A program made the translations under genes and the position numbers. A model generated the notes under the pieces. That model saw only the letters and a list, made by a program, of their open reading frames with translations, did not search any database and had not been told where the DNA came from. Shown piece by piece: positions 17,075-28,752 of a stretch of 64,000 bases of DNA; position 1 is the stretch's first letter, and every line of letters starts with the position of its first letter. Source of the DNA: JBCBKP01 sp038521625 (GTDB taxonomy: Bacteria; Planctomycetota; Phycisphaerae; Phycisphaerales; UBA1924); contig JBCBKP010000005.1 of assembly GCA_038521625.1 (NCBI GenBank), positions 62,001-126,000 of the forward strand. The letters run 5' to 3'.

Positions 17075-17977
17075 TCAGCGGCCCGCCTCCGCCAGCCTCA
17101 AGATGTTCTCGCGCATCAGCGCCAGGTAGTCCCCCGAGCCCGGCCGCCGCTCGCCCGGCGACATCACGACCGACCGGACGCCCAACTCACGCTCCAGCGC
17201 CGACGCCACGATCTCGGCGGGCGCCGCCTCCCAGAGCATGATCAGGGCGGGGCTCTCGTCGATCGCCCCGCGGACCGCCTCGACCGCCGCGACGACGTCC
17301 TCAGACCCCGGATCGAGATCCACGGTCCGGACCTCGAAGCCGTACCGGCGTGCGAGATAGTTGTACGTGCCGTGGTTCGCCAGCAACGAAAGCCCTTCCA
17401 GCCCGGCATCCCGGAACCCGCGGTCGAGCGACGCGAGATCCTCGATCAGCGCCGCCAGGTTCGCATCGAAGTCCTCGCCCTCGAACGCCTCGCCCATCGC
17501 CGACGCGATCGCCCGCGCCTGACGCTGGGCCTGCACCGGGTCCATCCAGGTGTGCGGATCGATCCCCTCGTGCGTGTGCTCGCCCCCCGGCCCGTGCGAG
17601 TGCGTCGCCGTCTCGATCGTCAGCAGCTCGTCCTCGAACGCCCGCGTGCTCTCGACGATCCGCGAGCGCGCCAGCGGCGCCGAGCCGACCCAGCCCTCGA
17701 ACCCCGCGCCGTTGGTCACCACCAGCCGCGCCCCCTGGAACGCGGCGATCTCCGCCGCCGACGGCTGCCAGGACACCGGGTCCGCGTCCTCGGGCACCGT
17801 CAGCCGGACCGGGACCGTCCCGCCCGAGATCCGCTCCGCGAAGTACGCCACCGGGTACGCGGTCGCGTAGACCGCGCGCTCGAGCTCGGGCTCCGTCGGC
17901 GTCGCCGCCCGCTCGCCCGACTCCGAGCACCCGACCAGCCACACGCAGCACGCCAGAGCAAGAAGCCACAGCCGCAT
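17075..17977 (-). CDS. ZnuA-like metal ABC transporter substrate-binding lipoprotein, divergent ligands
   Basis: A 300-residue lipoprotein of the cluster A-I (ZnuA/TroA) family; the lipobox is LVGC with Cys17. A His-rich loop HSHGPGGEHTHEG (about 126-138) marks the zinc-type subfamily. Of the four usual ligands, His142 (DPHTWMDP) and His202 (LLANHGTYNYLARRYG) are present. The first, normally His in DPHxxxP, is Val68 in DADPVSWQP. The late Asp of 'xDPL' is replaced by SPGE near 273. The metal affinity may therefore differ. It is the last gene of a four-gene operon with an FtsX-like permease rather than a ZnuB. GGAAAGGAAG precedes the ATG. Confidence 0.88.
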   Translation of the reverse strand: MRLWLLALACCVWLVGCSESGERAATPTEPELERAVYATAYPVAYFAERISGGTVPVRLTVPEDADPVSWQPSAAEIAAFQGARLVVTNGAGFEGWVGSAPLARSRIVESTRAFEDELLTIETATHSHGPGGEHTHEGIDPHTWMDPVQAQRQARAIASAMGEAFEGEDFDANLAALIEDLASLDRGFRDAGLEGLSLLANHGTYNYLARRYGFEVRTVDLDPGSEDVVAAVEAVRGAIDESPALIMLWEAAPAEIVASALERELGVRSVVMSPGERRPGSGDYLALMRENILRLAEAGR

Positions 17978-17991
17978 GAGATCTTCCTTTC

Positions 17992-19170
17992 CTAGAGACC
18001 GGCTCGCATGAGCGGCTCGGCCAGCCCGAGCGCCGCAAGAGTGACCACGCCGGCGACCGCGCCCGCGACCGCCAGCACGCCGCCCGCCTCGAACGCGAAC
18101 ATCAGCCCGACCGTCCCGCGCGCGCACCCGATCTCGCCGAGCGTCCGGATCTCGGCCGCACGCACGCGGTAGCTCAGCACCCCGATGCACCCGATCAGCG
18201 TCAGCGTCGAGAGCAGCAGGATCGCCGACAGCGCGTCGATCAGCGCCCGGATCCGCAGCAGGAACGCGATCAGGTCGTCGATCACCCGCGTCGGCACGAT
18301 CGCCTGCGCCGCCGCGCTCGCGTCCACCCGCGTCCGGACGATCGTCCGGGCCTTGTCGTCCGCCGGGTAGACCAGGATCGACGACAGCGGCAGGTTGTCC
18401 CGCGGCCCGTGCAGGTGGAACGAAGCCGCGTTCTCGTCCGTGATCTCCTGGTACGTCACCACCGCGCCCGAGAGCGCCACGTGCTCCTCGGAGCGCCCGA
18501 TCACCAGGTCGGCGCGCTCGATCTCCTCCGCCTCGTCGTGCCCGTGCGCGATCCCCTCGAGCACCCACGCCGTCTCCAGATCGACGATGAGCGCATCGTC
18601 GTCCGGCGTGCCGGTCTCCCCGAGCACGCCGACGATGTCGAGCTTCACCGAGGGCGGCGACGTGATGTCGTACAGCTCACGCTGATCGCTGAACACCCAG
18701 CCGCCCACGCCCAGCCCGAGCCGCTCCGCCGCCCGGGACCCGATCACGGCCTCGCCCACGCGAGCGAAGACCCGCCCCTCGTCCGGGGCGAGCCCCCTCG
18801 TCTCGAGGTACTCGATACTCGTCGCCACAACGGGCACGTCGCCCCCCGAGGCCGTGAACCGCGCGTGCACCGGGATCGCCCGCACGCTCGGCTCGTCGAG
18901 CAGCTCGGCGTACTCGCGGTACGGCGTCGGCGCCAGGTCCGTCGCCCGGAAGTACAGCGCCGAGAACGCCAGATCGAACCGGCTGCCCTTCGCCCCCACC
19001 ACCAGCGGCACCGTCCGCGCACGGGCGTACAGCGACGACTCGAACCGCTCCAGGATCGCCCGCGACCCGGCGGGCAGCGCCAGCGCCACCGCCACGCACG
19101 CCGCGAGCACGCCCGTCCGGAGCGGGTGGTGTAAGGCGTACCGCAGCGCCAGGTAGGCGGAGCCGGTCAT
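17992..19170 (-). CDS. FtsX/MacB-type ABC transporter permease
   Basis: A 392-residue inner-membrane protein with the FtsX-type layout: one N-terminal membrane helix (about 18-40), a large periplasmic domain (about 40-275) and C-terminal helices (about 300-325 and 345-380). I can count at least three. The segment YRVRAAEIRTLGEIGCARG is the cytoplasmic coupling loop typical of the family. Its ATG overlaps the stop of the ATPase gene (ATGA), so the two proteins should pair. FtsX-type pumps usually extract or sense envelope substrates rather than import metals, which makes the link with the ZnuA-like gene 14 nt downstream unusual. Confidence 0.85.
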   Translation of the reverse strand: MTGSAYLALRYALHHPLRTGVLAACVAVALALPAGSRAILERFESSLYARARTVPLVVGAKGSRFDLAFSALYFRATDLAPTPYREYAELLDEPSVRAIPVHARFTASGGDVPVVATSIEYLETRGLAPDEGRVFARVGEAVIGSRAAERLGLGVGGWVFSDQRELYDITSPPSVKLDIVGVLGETGTPDDDALIVDLETAWVLEGIAHGHDEAEEIERADLVIGRSEEHVALSGAVVTYQEITDENAASFHLHGPRDNLPLSSILVYPADDKARTIVRTRVDASAAAQAIVPTRVIDDLIAFLLRIRALIDALSAILLLSTLTLIGCIGVLSYRVRAAEIRTLGEIGCARGTVGLMFAFEAGGVLAVAGAVAGVVTLAALGLAEPLMRAGL

Positions 19171-19871
19171 GCCGTCGCCCCAACCGCCACGCGTGCCCGA
19201 TCGGCCGGCGCCGCCGACAGGTCGAACACGCCCTCGAACCGACCCACGATCCCGGTGTCGTGCGTCACCGCCACCACCGTCGCGTCGACCGCCCGGGCCT
19301 CGGACAAGATCAGGTCGATCACCTCGCCCGAGCGCCGTGCGTCGAGGTTGCCCGTCGGCTCGTCGCACACGATCAGCATCGGGCGCATCACCAGCGCCCG
19401 GCAGATCGCCACACGCTGCCGCTCGCCCTGCGAGAGCTTCGCCGGCTTGCGCGCCAGCACCCCCGCGATCCCGCAGTCCCGCGCGAGATCGCGCGCCCGC
19501 CGCCTGACCTCCGCCGTCGCCCCCGGGCCCGGCGCGATCCGCGCCGGCAGCAGGATGTTGTCCAGCGCCGACAGATAGTCGAGCAGCGCGAACTGCTGGA
19601 AGACCATGCCGACCTTGCGAGCCCGCATCCCCCGACGGTCCCGGTCGCTCTGCCGGTCGACCCGGACCCCGTCGATCTCGCAAGACCCCGCGTCCGGCAG
19701 CAGGATCCCCGTCGCCAGGCGCAGCAGCGTCGTCTTCCCGCAGCCCGACGGGCCGACGATCGCCGTGTGCCGCCCCGGGTCGATCCGGAGCGAAGGCACG
19801 CGCAGCTCGAACCGGTCCGGGCCCTCGCCGCGCGTGAACCGGAGCCCCTCGATCTTGACGGCCGCGGGCAT
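19167..19871 (-). CDS. LolD/MacB-type ABC transporter ATP-binding protein
   Basis: A 234-residue ATPase that powers the FtsX-like permease encoded next. Motifs are complete: Walker A GPSGCGKTT (about 40-48), Q-loop FQQFALLDYLSALDN, signature LSQGERQRVAICRAL (about 145-159), Walker B MLIVCDEPTGNLD and H-loop VTHD. The 'DEPTGNLD' and 'Q-R-Q-R-V-A-I' forms belong to the LolD/MacB group. It begins 5 nt after the stop of the membrane protein gene and overlaps the permease gene by 4 nt, so all are translated from one mRNA. Confidence 0.93.
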   Translation of the reverse strand: MPAAVKIEGLRFTRGEGPDRFELRVPSLRIDPGRHTAIVGPSGCGKTTLLRLATGILLPDAGSCEIDGVRVDRQSDRDRRGMRARKVGMVFQQFALLDYLSALDNILLPARIAPGPGATAEVRRRARDLARDCGIAGVLARKPAKLSQGERQRVAICRALVMRPMLIVCDEPTGNLDARRSGEVIDLILSEARAVDATVVAVTHDTGIVGRFEGVFDLSAAPADRARVAVGATA

Positions 19872-19876
19872 CGGGC

Positions 19877-21211
19877 TCAGATCTCCGCCGGCATGACCGG
19901 CGGCGCATCGATCCGCCGCTGCTCTCGCACGGTGTTCTCGGTGATCCGCCAGCCGCCGTCCACCAGCGCGACCGTGTAGTCCGCCTCGTACTCGTTCAGA
20001 CGCGTGTGCGAGTGGCCCCAGTGGTAGACCGTGCCCGCGACCCGCCAGCGGTGGCGGACGACGAAGCTCGGGCTCTCGCCCCGCGGCTCGAGGCCCGTGA
20101 TCTCCGTCTCGACCGGCTCGACGCCGGTCACGATGCCGAGCAGCCCGTCGTTCTCGGCATCGATGAGCGACCCGTAGATCTGCGAGTAGAGCGTCTCCAG
20201 CAGATCGCCCGAGACCGAACGCTCGAGCGCGTCGTAGATGTCGGACTCGTCCGTGAAATCGAACGCCCGGTACAGGTTCTCGTGCAGCGGCACGAAGACC
20301 GACTCGGCCGCCGCCGCGTCGAGCGCCGCCGCGCCCGTGCCCGGCAGCTCGACCCGGGCGATGCCCCGCGTCGTCAGCGAGCCGACCGAGGCCAGCACGA
20401 GCAGCGCCCCGGGCGCCAGGACCGGCCTGCCCCCGCTGATCGCCGCGGTCAGCCACGCGATGCCGACCAGCGCCGCCAGCCCCAGACCGACCGAGACCAC
20501 CGGCAGCTCCGCAGCCCCGCCCGCGCTGAATCCGGGCACCTCGGCGAACCGGCTCCCGCCGCCCAGCGCCGACGACCGCCAGACGTGCGTCGGCTCCTCG
20601 CGGCTGAAGCGGATCATCTCCAGCACGCCCTCGGCCTGCAGCTGGGCCTCGAGGAACATGTACGGCGCCCCGCCGTCCGGCCCGGTCAGGCCCTCGAGCT
20701 CCAGCGCCAGCGCGTCCCGCGGGAAGACCGGCCAGGTGACCGAGACCGTCTCCGGCAGCCCCTCGACCGGGTAGTCCAGGATCGTGGCGGAGCGGACCAG
20801 CGCGCGCATCCCGAAGCGGGGGAAGATCGCCACCATGCCGGGATCGGGGTCCAGATTGATCTTGAACGACTCAACAGTCGGGAGCACCCGCTCGCCGTCG
20901 ATCTCGACGACGACCTCGTCGCGGAAGTACCGCGCCAGCCGGGCCTCGATCCGGTCCGCTTCGACCGGCGTGACCGCCGATTCGACCTCCCGCGGCAGAG
21001 GGTCGATCGTGTCCATGAACACCAGATTCAGCCCGACGCTGAACCGGACCCCGTCGTCCCCGACCCGGATCCGCAGGTCGGCGTGCGGCCCGTCCTGCGG
21101 GTGGGCGGACGCGGGCGACGTGAAGAACGCGACAATCGTTAGGGTGAGAACCCGAACAGAACTCGCAAAACCGGATCGCAATCGGGGTCGCATGGCGTGA
21201 TCGTACGTCAT
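19877..21211 (-). CDS. Exported membrane protein of unknown function, first gene of metal ABC-like operon
   Basis: A 444-residue protein. A signal peptide ends at SPASA, followed by HPQDGPHADLRIRV. The periplasmic part (about 37-230) is beta-rich. Two membrane helices follow (about 237-258 and 264-281), then a second soluble domain. Near its end VYHWGHSHTRLNEYEADYTV carries His398, His400 and His402, which could bind metal. I know no family name. It is the lead gene of the operon with the LolD-like ATPase, FtsX-like permease and ZnuA-like lipoprotein. The start at 21211 has GGAGAG upstream. ATG 21193 is an alternative six codons later. Confidence 0.72.
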   Translation of the reverse strand: MTYDHAMRPRLRSGFASSVRVLTLTIVAFFTSPASAHPQDGPHADLRIRVGDDGVRFSVGLNLVFMDTIDPLPREVESAVTPVEADRIEARLARYFRDEVVVEIDGERVLPTVESFKINLDPDPGMVAIFPRFGMRALVRSATILDYPVEGLPETVSVTWPVFPRDALALELEGLTGPDGGAPYMFLEAQLQAEGVLEMIRFSREEPTHVWRSSALGGGSRFAEVPGFSAGGAAELPVVSVGLGLAALVGIAWLTAAISGGRPVLAPGALLVLASVGSLTTRGIARVELPGTGAAALDAAAAESVFVPLHENLYRAFDFTDESDIYDALERSVSGDLLETLYSQIYGSLIDAENDGLLGIVTGVEPVETEITGLEPRGESPSFVVRHRWRVAGTVYHWGHSHTRLNEYEADYTVALVDGGWRITENTVREQRRIDAPPVMPAEI

Positions 21212-21218
21212 CGGCCGG

Positions 21219-21224
21219 TAGACT
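21219..21224 (+). promoter_or_regulatory. -10-like element TAGACT for the M28 peptidase gene
   Basis: TAGACT lies about 94 nt before the ATG at 21318. Confidence 0.35.
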
Positions 21225-21317
21225 CTCCGGACGCGCGGCCGGCGGATGCCCGTCCCGCCCGGGCCGGAATTTCATCCCGCGCTTCCGATCCCTTCGTGAA
21301 GCCATGAGGAGCCAGTG

Positions 21318-23228
21318 ATGCAGAAGATTCGTGGTTGGTGTGTGCGTGCCGTTGCGATGACGGCCGGGCTCTCGTGCGGTGTGGCCCTCGCCTCGGAGGG
21401 CGAGAAGGTCGACACGCCGCAGGTCCAGGGCTCGCCCATCGCCGATGCGCTGACCGCCCTGCCCGACGACGTCCGCGCGTACGACGTCCACATCTCGACG
21501 CTCGCCAATCCCTACATGATGGGCCGCGTCCCCGGCTCGGCCGGCATGGAACGCTCCAAGGACTACGTCCAGACCCACTTCGAGCTCTACGGCCTCCAGC
21601 CCGCCTTCCCCGATGAGTACGGCAACCAGTTCGCCTCGTTCCGCGATCCCTTCGAGCTCGGCGGCACCTGGATCGTCGACGCAGAGGGCCTCTCGGCCGA
21701 CGGCCGCCGCGGCGACGTCACCCTCGTCGCCGACGAGGACTTCGTCCTCACCGGCCTCGGCGGCGCCGGCGAGCTCACCGAACAGGCCGTGTTCGTCGGC
21801 TTCGGCATCGACGAGGGCCCGGACGGCTTCTCGAGCTTCCGCGGCGACGCCGACCTCGAGGGCAAGATCGCCGTCCTGTTCCGCTACGAGCCCATGGACG
21901 AGGAGGGCAACAGCCTCTGGAACGACGGCGAGGCCGGCTGGTCCGACGCCGCCCAGTTCGTCAACAAGCTCGGCGCCATCCAGGAGCGCGGCGCCGCCGG
22001 CGCGATCATCGTCAACCCGCCCGGCGTCGACGTCCAGATCAACCGCTTCCGCTCGGGCGGCGGCGGCGTCGAGTTCCCGGTCATGATGGCGACCCCCGAG
22101 GCCGCCGAGAAGCTGATCAACACCGGCCGCGAGCAGCGCACCATCGGCGCCCTTCTCCGCCACGCCAACGACGGCCGTGAGATGATCGAGCTCGGCACCC
22201 GCGTGACGATGATCGCCGACGCGGGCCGCGAGGAGGTCATCGCCGAGAACGTCGGCGGCCTGATCCCGGGCGTGGGCGACCTCGCCGACGAGTACATCGT
22301 CATCGGCGCCCACCTCGACCACCTCGGCATGGGCTACTTCGGCTCGCGCAGCGGCCCGGGCGAGCTCCACCCCGGCGCCGACGACAACGCCTCGGGCAGC
22401 GCCGGCCTGATTCTCATTGCCGACAAGCTCACCCGCGCCTTCGCCGAGCGTCCCGACGAGCCCCGCCGCTCGATCCTCATCGTCGCGTTCAGCGGCGAGG
22501 AGAGCGGCCTCAACGGCTCGTTCCACTATGTCCGCGACCCGATCGTCCCGGCCGAGGACCACGTCCTCATGGTCAACTGGGACATGATCGGCCGCATCGA
22601 GAACGAGCGCGTTCTCGTCGCCGGCGGCTACACCGGCGAGGGCCTCGAGGACTTCATCCAGCCGTTCATGGACGCCTCGGGCCTCGAGTGCGTCGTCCCC
22701 GAGACCATGTCGGGCGCCAGCGACCACACGCCGTTCTACCGCGCCGGCGTCCCGGTGCTCTTCTCGATCATCGCCGACTTCCACGAGGACTACCACACCC
22801 CCGCGGACGTCGTCTGGAAGATCAACCGCGTCGGCGCCGTCAAGACCGTCGAGATGTACTCCAACATCGTCCAGGCCGCGGCCGTCCGTCCCGATCGCTT
22901 CGACTACGTCGAGCCGCAGCAGACCCAGGCGCAGCGCCCGGTCCGCGGCATCCGCGTCCGCATCGGCATCCAGCCCGACTACAACGCCGACGCCTCGGGC
23001 ATCACGCTCGCCGGCGTCAGCACGGGCGGGCCGGCGGAGGAAGCCGGGCTCAGGGAGGGCGACGTGATCGTCCGCTGGGACGGCCAGAAGATCACCGACC
23101 TGCAGAGCTGGATGCAGCTCATGCCGAACTACGAGCCGGGCGACGAGGTCCCGCTCGGGATCATGCGTGACGGCCGGGAGCAGACCCTGACCATCACGCT
23201 CGGCGAGGCCGGCGGCGGCGGCGGCTGA
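21318..23228 (+). CDS. Secreted M28-family zinc aminopeptidase with PA-like insert and PDZ domain
   Basis: A 636-residue exported peptidase with a signal peptide (about 1-26, ending VALA). The middle carries a PA-type insert (about 130-260). The M28 catalytic domain follows: VIGAHLDHLGMG with metal-binding His, HPGADDNASGSAG with bridging Asp, AFSGEESGLNGS with catalytic Glu-Glu, NWDMIGRI, and a late His in FHEDYHTPADV. These are the residues of a two-zinc aminopeptidase. A C-terminal PDZ domain (about 540-630) reads GPAEEAGLREGDVIVRWDGQ. It probably trims peptides in the periplasm. GAGGAGCCAGTG precedes the ATG, and a terminator follows at 23254. Confidence 0.93.
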   Translation: MQKIRGWCVRAVAMTAGLSCGVALASEGEKVDTPQVQGSPIADALTALPDDVRAYDVHISTLANPYMMGRVPGSAGMERSKDYVQTHFELYGLQPAFPDEYGNQFASFRDPFELGGTWIVDAEGLSADGRRGDVTLVADEDFVLTGLGGAGELTEQAVFVGFGIDEGPDGFSSFRGDADLEGKIAVLFRYEPMDEEGNSLWNDGEAGWSDAAQFVNKLGAIQERGAAGAIIVNPPGVDVQINRFRSGGGGVEFPVMMATPEAAEKLINTGREQRTIGALLRHANDGREMIELGTRVTMIADAGREEVIAENVGGLIPGVGDLADEYIVIGAHLDHLGMGYFGSRSGPGELHPGADDNASGSAGLILIADKLTRAFAERPDEPRRSILIVAFSGEESGLNGSFHYVRDPIVPAEDHVLMVNWDMIGRIENERVLVAGGYTGEGLEDFIQPFMDASGLECVVPETMSGASDHTPFYRAGVPVLFSIIADFHEDYHTPADVVWKINRVGAVKTVEMYSNIVQAAAVRPDRFDYVEPQQTQAQRPVRGIRVRIGIQPDYNADASGITLAGVSTGGPAEEAGLREGDVIVRWDGQKITDLQSWMQLMPNYEPGDEVPLGIMRDGREQTLTITLGEAGGGGG

Positions 23229-23253
23229 TCCGGACCGACATCTCTCGTACCCA

Positions 23254-23294
23254 TCAGGGCCCGGTGCGCACCGACGCGCCGGGCCCTTTCTCTT
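23254..23294 (+). terminator. Rho-independent terminator after the M28 peptidase
   Basis: AGGGCCCGG (23256-23264) and CCGGGCCCT (23279-23287) form a perfect 9-bp stem followed by TTCTCTTG. Confidence 0.8.
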
Positions 23295-23299
23295 GCGCG

Positions 23300-23876
23300 A
23301 CGTGTCATTCGACGTTCCGCACGATCGCCGCAACGCGACCGGCGGGATCGGACCTCGGGGTGCGGTCCCCGATGGTGGCCGATCCCCCCTCTTCACGAGG
23401 GAAGCCCCGCTCCCGTGCGCACCGAAAGATGCGCGCGGGGGTTTGCGGTCGGCTGTGTCACGCCCGTCCGGGGGTGAGCTTGCAGCCGCTCGCGGAGATG
23501 AACTTCCGCTTCGCGGCTGGGCCGGTCCGCGATGGATGCCGATCGAGCGGAGGATCGTGGACGCCGACTTGCGTGCCGTTTCGGCGGCGCGTTCGGTGAG
23601 GCGTGCGGGTCGGCTGCCGTAATCGGTCGGGTGTTCGGCGAGGTCGGCGAGCTGGTTGATCGCCGCGATCTCGGCGCGGGCGCGGGCGAGATCGCGCTGG
23701 ATCGAGAGCAGCTCTAGGGTGGCTCTCAGCGCGGCGGCGCCGTTCGGCGAGCGGAGCAGGTCGATCGCTTCGGCCGGCGAGAGGTCGAGCCCCTCGGTGA
23801 TATCCGCGAGCGTGGCGTGCGGGTCGGCGAGCAGGCGGACCAGTTCGTCGAGGGTGTTGTCCGCCGCGTCGCGCAT
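23300..23876 (-). pseudogene. Possible decayed or frameshifted small helical protein gene
   Basis: The frame opens with a strong AGGAGG 7 nt before the ATG at 23876. The first about 110 codons read like real protein: DELVRLLADPHATLADITEG, then DLSPAEAIDLLRS, and a helical LARARAEIAAINQLADLAE. After KSASTILRSIGIHRG it turns into low-complexity Pro/Ser/Arg. No stop comes before the frame crosses the terminator hairpin at 23254-23294 and runs antisense through the M28 gene to 20871. A frameshift or lost stop is likely. A -1 shift would end near 23445. The end given here is a guess, and the function is unknown. Confidence 0.42.
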
Positions 23877-24163
23877 TGGCGCCTCCTACCCCTCGGCGCG
23901 GCGGGCCGGGTTTGTGCGCACGAACGCGGAGATCGTGTGGCGCAAATCGTCGGAAGTGCTTGTGTGGAAGGGAGAAGAAAAAGCCCGGGAAGGGCGATCC
24001 GGAGTGGGCGATGGGCGATGGTGCGCGCGCACAGAGGAGGAGAAAGGGGCTGGCGGAAGCGCGTTCGCGACGAAGGCGCGGATCGGCGGAGGATCGTGGA
24101 CACGCGATCTGCGCGGCTCTCGATACGTCCGCGACTCCGCGTTCTCGCCTGCTGGGATCAGCA
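23877..24163. other. Intergenic region downstream of the RND pump gene
   Basis: About 290 bases. A 16-bp sequence GCGGAGGATCGTGGAC near 24090-24105 repeats one inside the decayed ORF (about 23547-23562). This may be a remnant of a second copy of that gene's 3' end. No gene is supported here. Confidence 0.4.
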
Positions 24164-27264
<3,101 letters not shown>

Positions 27265-27265
<1 letters not shown>

Positions 27266-28500
27266 TACTCGGCCGCCCTCTCGGCCTTCTCGACCGGCGG
27301 GAGCGCCCCGGCGGGCTCGAACTCGGCGACCGCGTCGCCCGGGACGTTGACGAGCGAGCCGTCGGAGAGCAGCTGGTGCCCGAGCGTGACGACGCGGGCG
27401 CCGTCGATCGGGCGGTCGGCGATCAGCTCGACGCGGCCGTCCTCCTCGATGCCCATCCGGACCGGGATCATCGAGACGGTCTCCTGCTCGTCGTAGACGA
27501 AGACCACGTCCTCGCCGTCTCGGCGTGTGATCGCGTCGAGCGGCGCGACGACCGCGGCGGGCCTCTCCTCGAGGATCAGGCGGGCGCGGACGAACATGCC
27601 GGGCTTGAGTAGGGCGGCGCGATTGTCGACCTCGATCTCGATGCGGGCCTGGCGGGAGGCCTCGTCGAAGACCGGCGCGATGCGGGTGATGGTCGCCTCG
27701 AAGGTGCGGCCCTCGATCGCGTCGGCCGAGAGCGTCGCGACCTGACCGATGCGCAGCTTGGTGTAGTCGCGCTCCGTGACCGAGACGACCGCGCGGAGGC
27801 GTTCGAGCGAGACGAGCGTCACGACGGGGTCGCCGGGTCGGAGCGTGCTGCCCGGGTCGACGTAGCGCTGCCCGACGACGACGCGCTCGACCTCGCCGGT
27901 CCACTCGGCCCGGAGCAGCGTGTCTTCGAGGCCGAGACGCGCGAGCCGGAGCGAGGCCTCGGCCTGGCTCAGGCGGGCCTCGGCGAGCTTGTAGGTGGAT
28001 TCGGCGGCGCGGAGGTCGGCGAGCGCGACGTCGTAGGCGGCCTCGGCGGTGACACCGTCCTCGAGCAGCGAAGTCTCGCGTTCGAACTCGCGCTGGCGGA
28101 GGTCGAGATTGGTCCCGGCGCGTCCGAGCTCGGCGCGGCGGACCTCGAGCTCGGCCTCGGACTCCGCCACGGCCTGGAGCAGCGGCGCGTCGTCGATCTT
28201 GCCGATGACCGTGTCCGGCTCGACCTCGCTGCCGAGATCGACCGAGAGCTGGCGGAGGACGCCTGCGACCTCGGCCGCAACGGTGAACCTGGTCGAGGCC
28301 TCGAGCGTGCCGCTGAGCACGCGGACATCGCGGATCAGGTCGCGCTCGACGCGGGCCAGCTCGACGGCGATCGGGCGGACGTCGTCGCCCGGGCCGCCCG
28401 CGTCCGCCGACTCACCCGCCCCCAGGGCCTGCCAGGCGACCGCGCCTGCGACGACGGTGAGAACGACGAAGACGACGACAGTTCCGGCGTGCTTCCGCAT
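27265..28500 (-). CDS. RND efflux periplasmic adaptor (membrane fusion protein)
   Basis: A 411-residue HlyD/AcrA-type adaptor linking the RND pump to an outer-membrane channel. An N-terminal membrane anchor ([19 protein letters not shown]) is followed by a lipoyl-like half, [20 protein letters not shown], and a coiled-coil hairpin (about 115-185, rich in Glu/Ala/Arg). The second lipoyl half is [22 protein letters not shown]. Beta-barrel (about 235-310) and membrane-proximal domains follow. It is transcribed ahead of the permease, with overlapping stop and start. TACGCT at 28634-28629 is its likely -10. Confidence 0.93.
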
Positions 28501-28752
28501 GCGATCCGACCCGCTCCAAGCCCGATTTCGACCCGACCCCGACCACCCGCTCGGTCGGACGCCGCGCAGGCGTTTCGTCCGCCCTCGCCGGCCGGATGCC
28601 GGGCGAGCGGGCAACGACCACAACGATCAGCGTATTCGCTGGATCGGGCGAGGTCTCGCGCGAAATCGGGGGTCCGGCCCCGACCTGTCATCTCGCTCGG
28701 AATCGGATCGACGGGTCCGCCGCGCGCGGCGCGCGATCGGCTCGGCGGCTCG
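28501..28752. other. Intergenic leader of the RND operon
   Basis: About 250 bases with no gene, holding the TACGCT element and a leader of roughly 125 nt. No repressor operator stands out. Confidence 0.4.
28629..28634 (-). promoter_or_regulatory. -10-like element TACGCT for the RND efflux operon
   Basis: On the minus strand TACGCT lies about 130 nt before the adaptor ATG at 28500. Confidence 0.35.

Noticed and set aside
14895..17129. A 744-codon plus-strand frame
   Set aside because: Antisense shadow of glutamine synthetase III, Arg/Val/Asp-rich.
17075..17977. Standard ZnuABC zinc importer
   Set aside because: No ZnuB-type permease (multi-helix ABC-3) or ZnuC is adjacent; the permease is FtsX-type.
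20871..23876. A 1001-codon minus-strand frame across the M28 gene
   Set aside because: Apart from its first about 110 codons it is antisense to a clear peptidase and has shadow composition (Asp/Val/Leu/Gly/Arg-rich).
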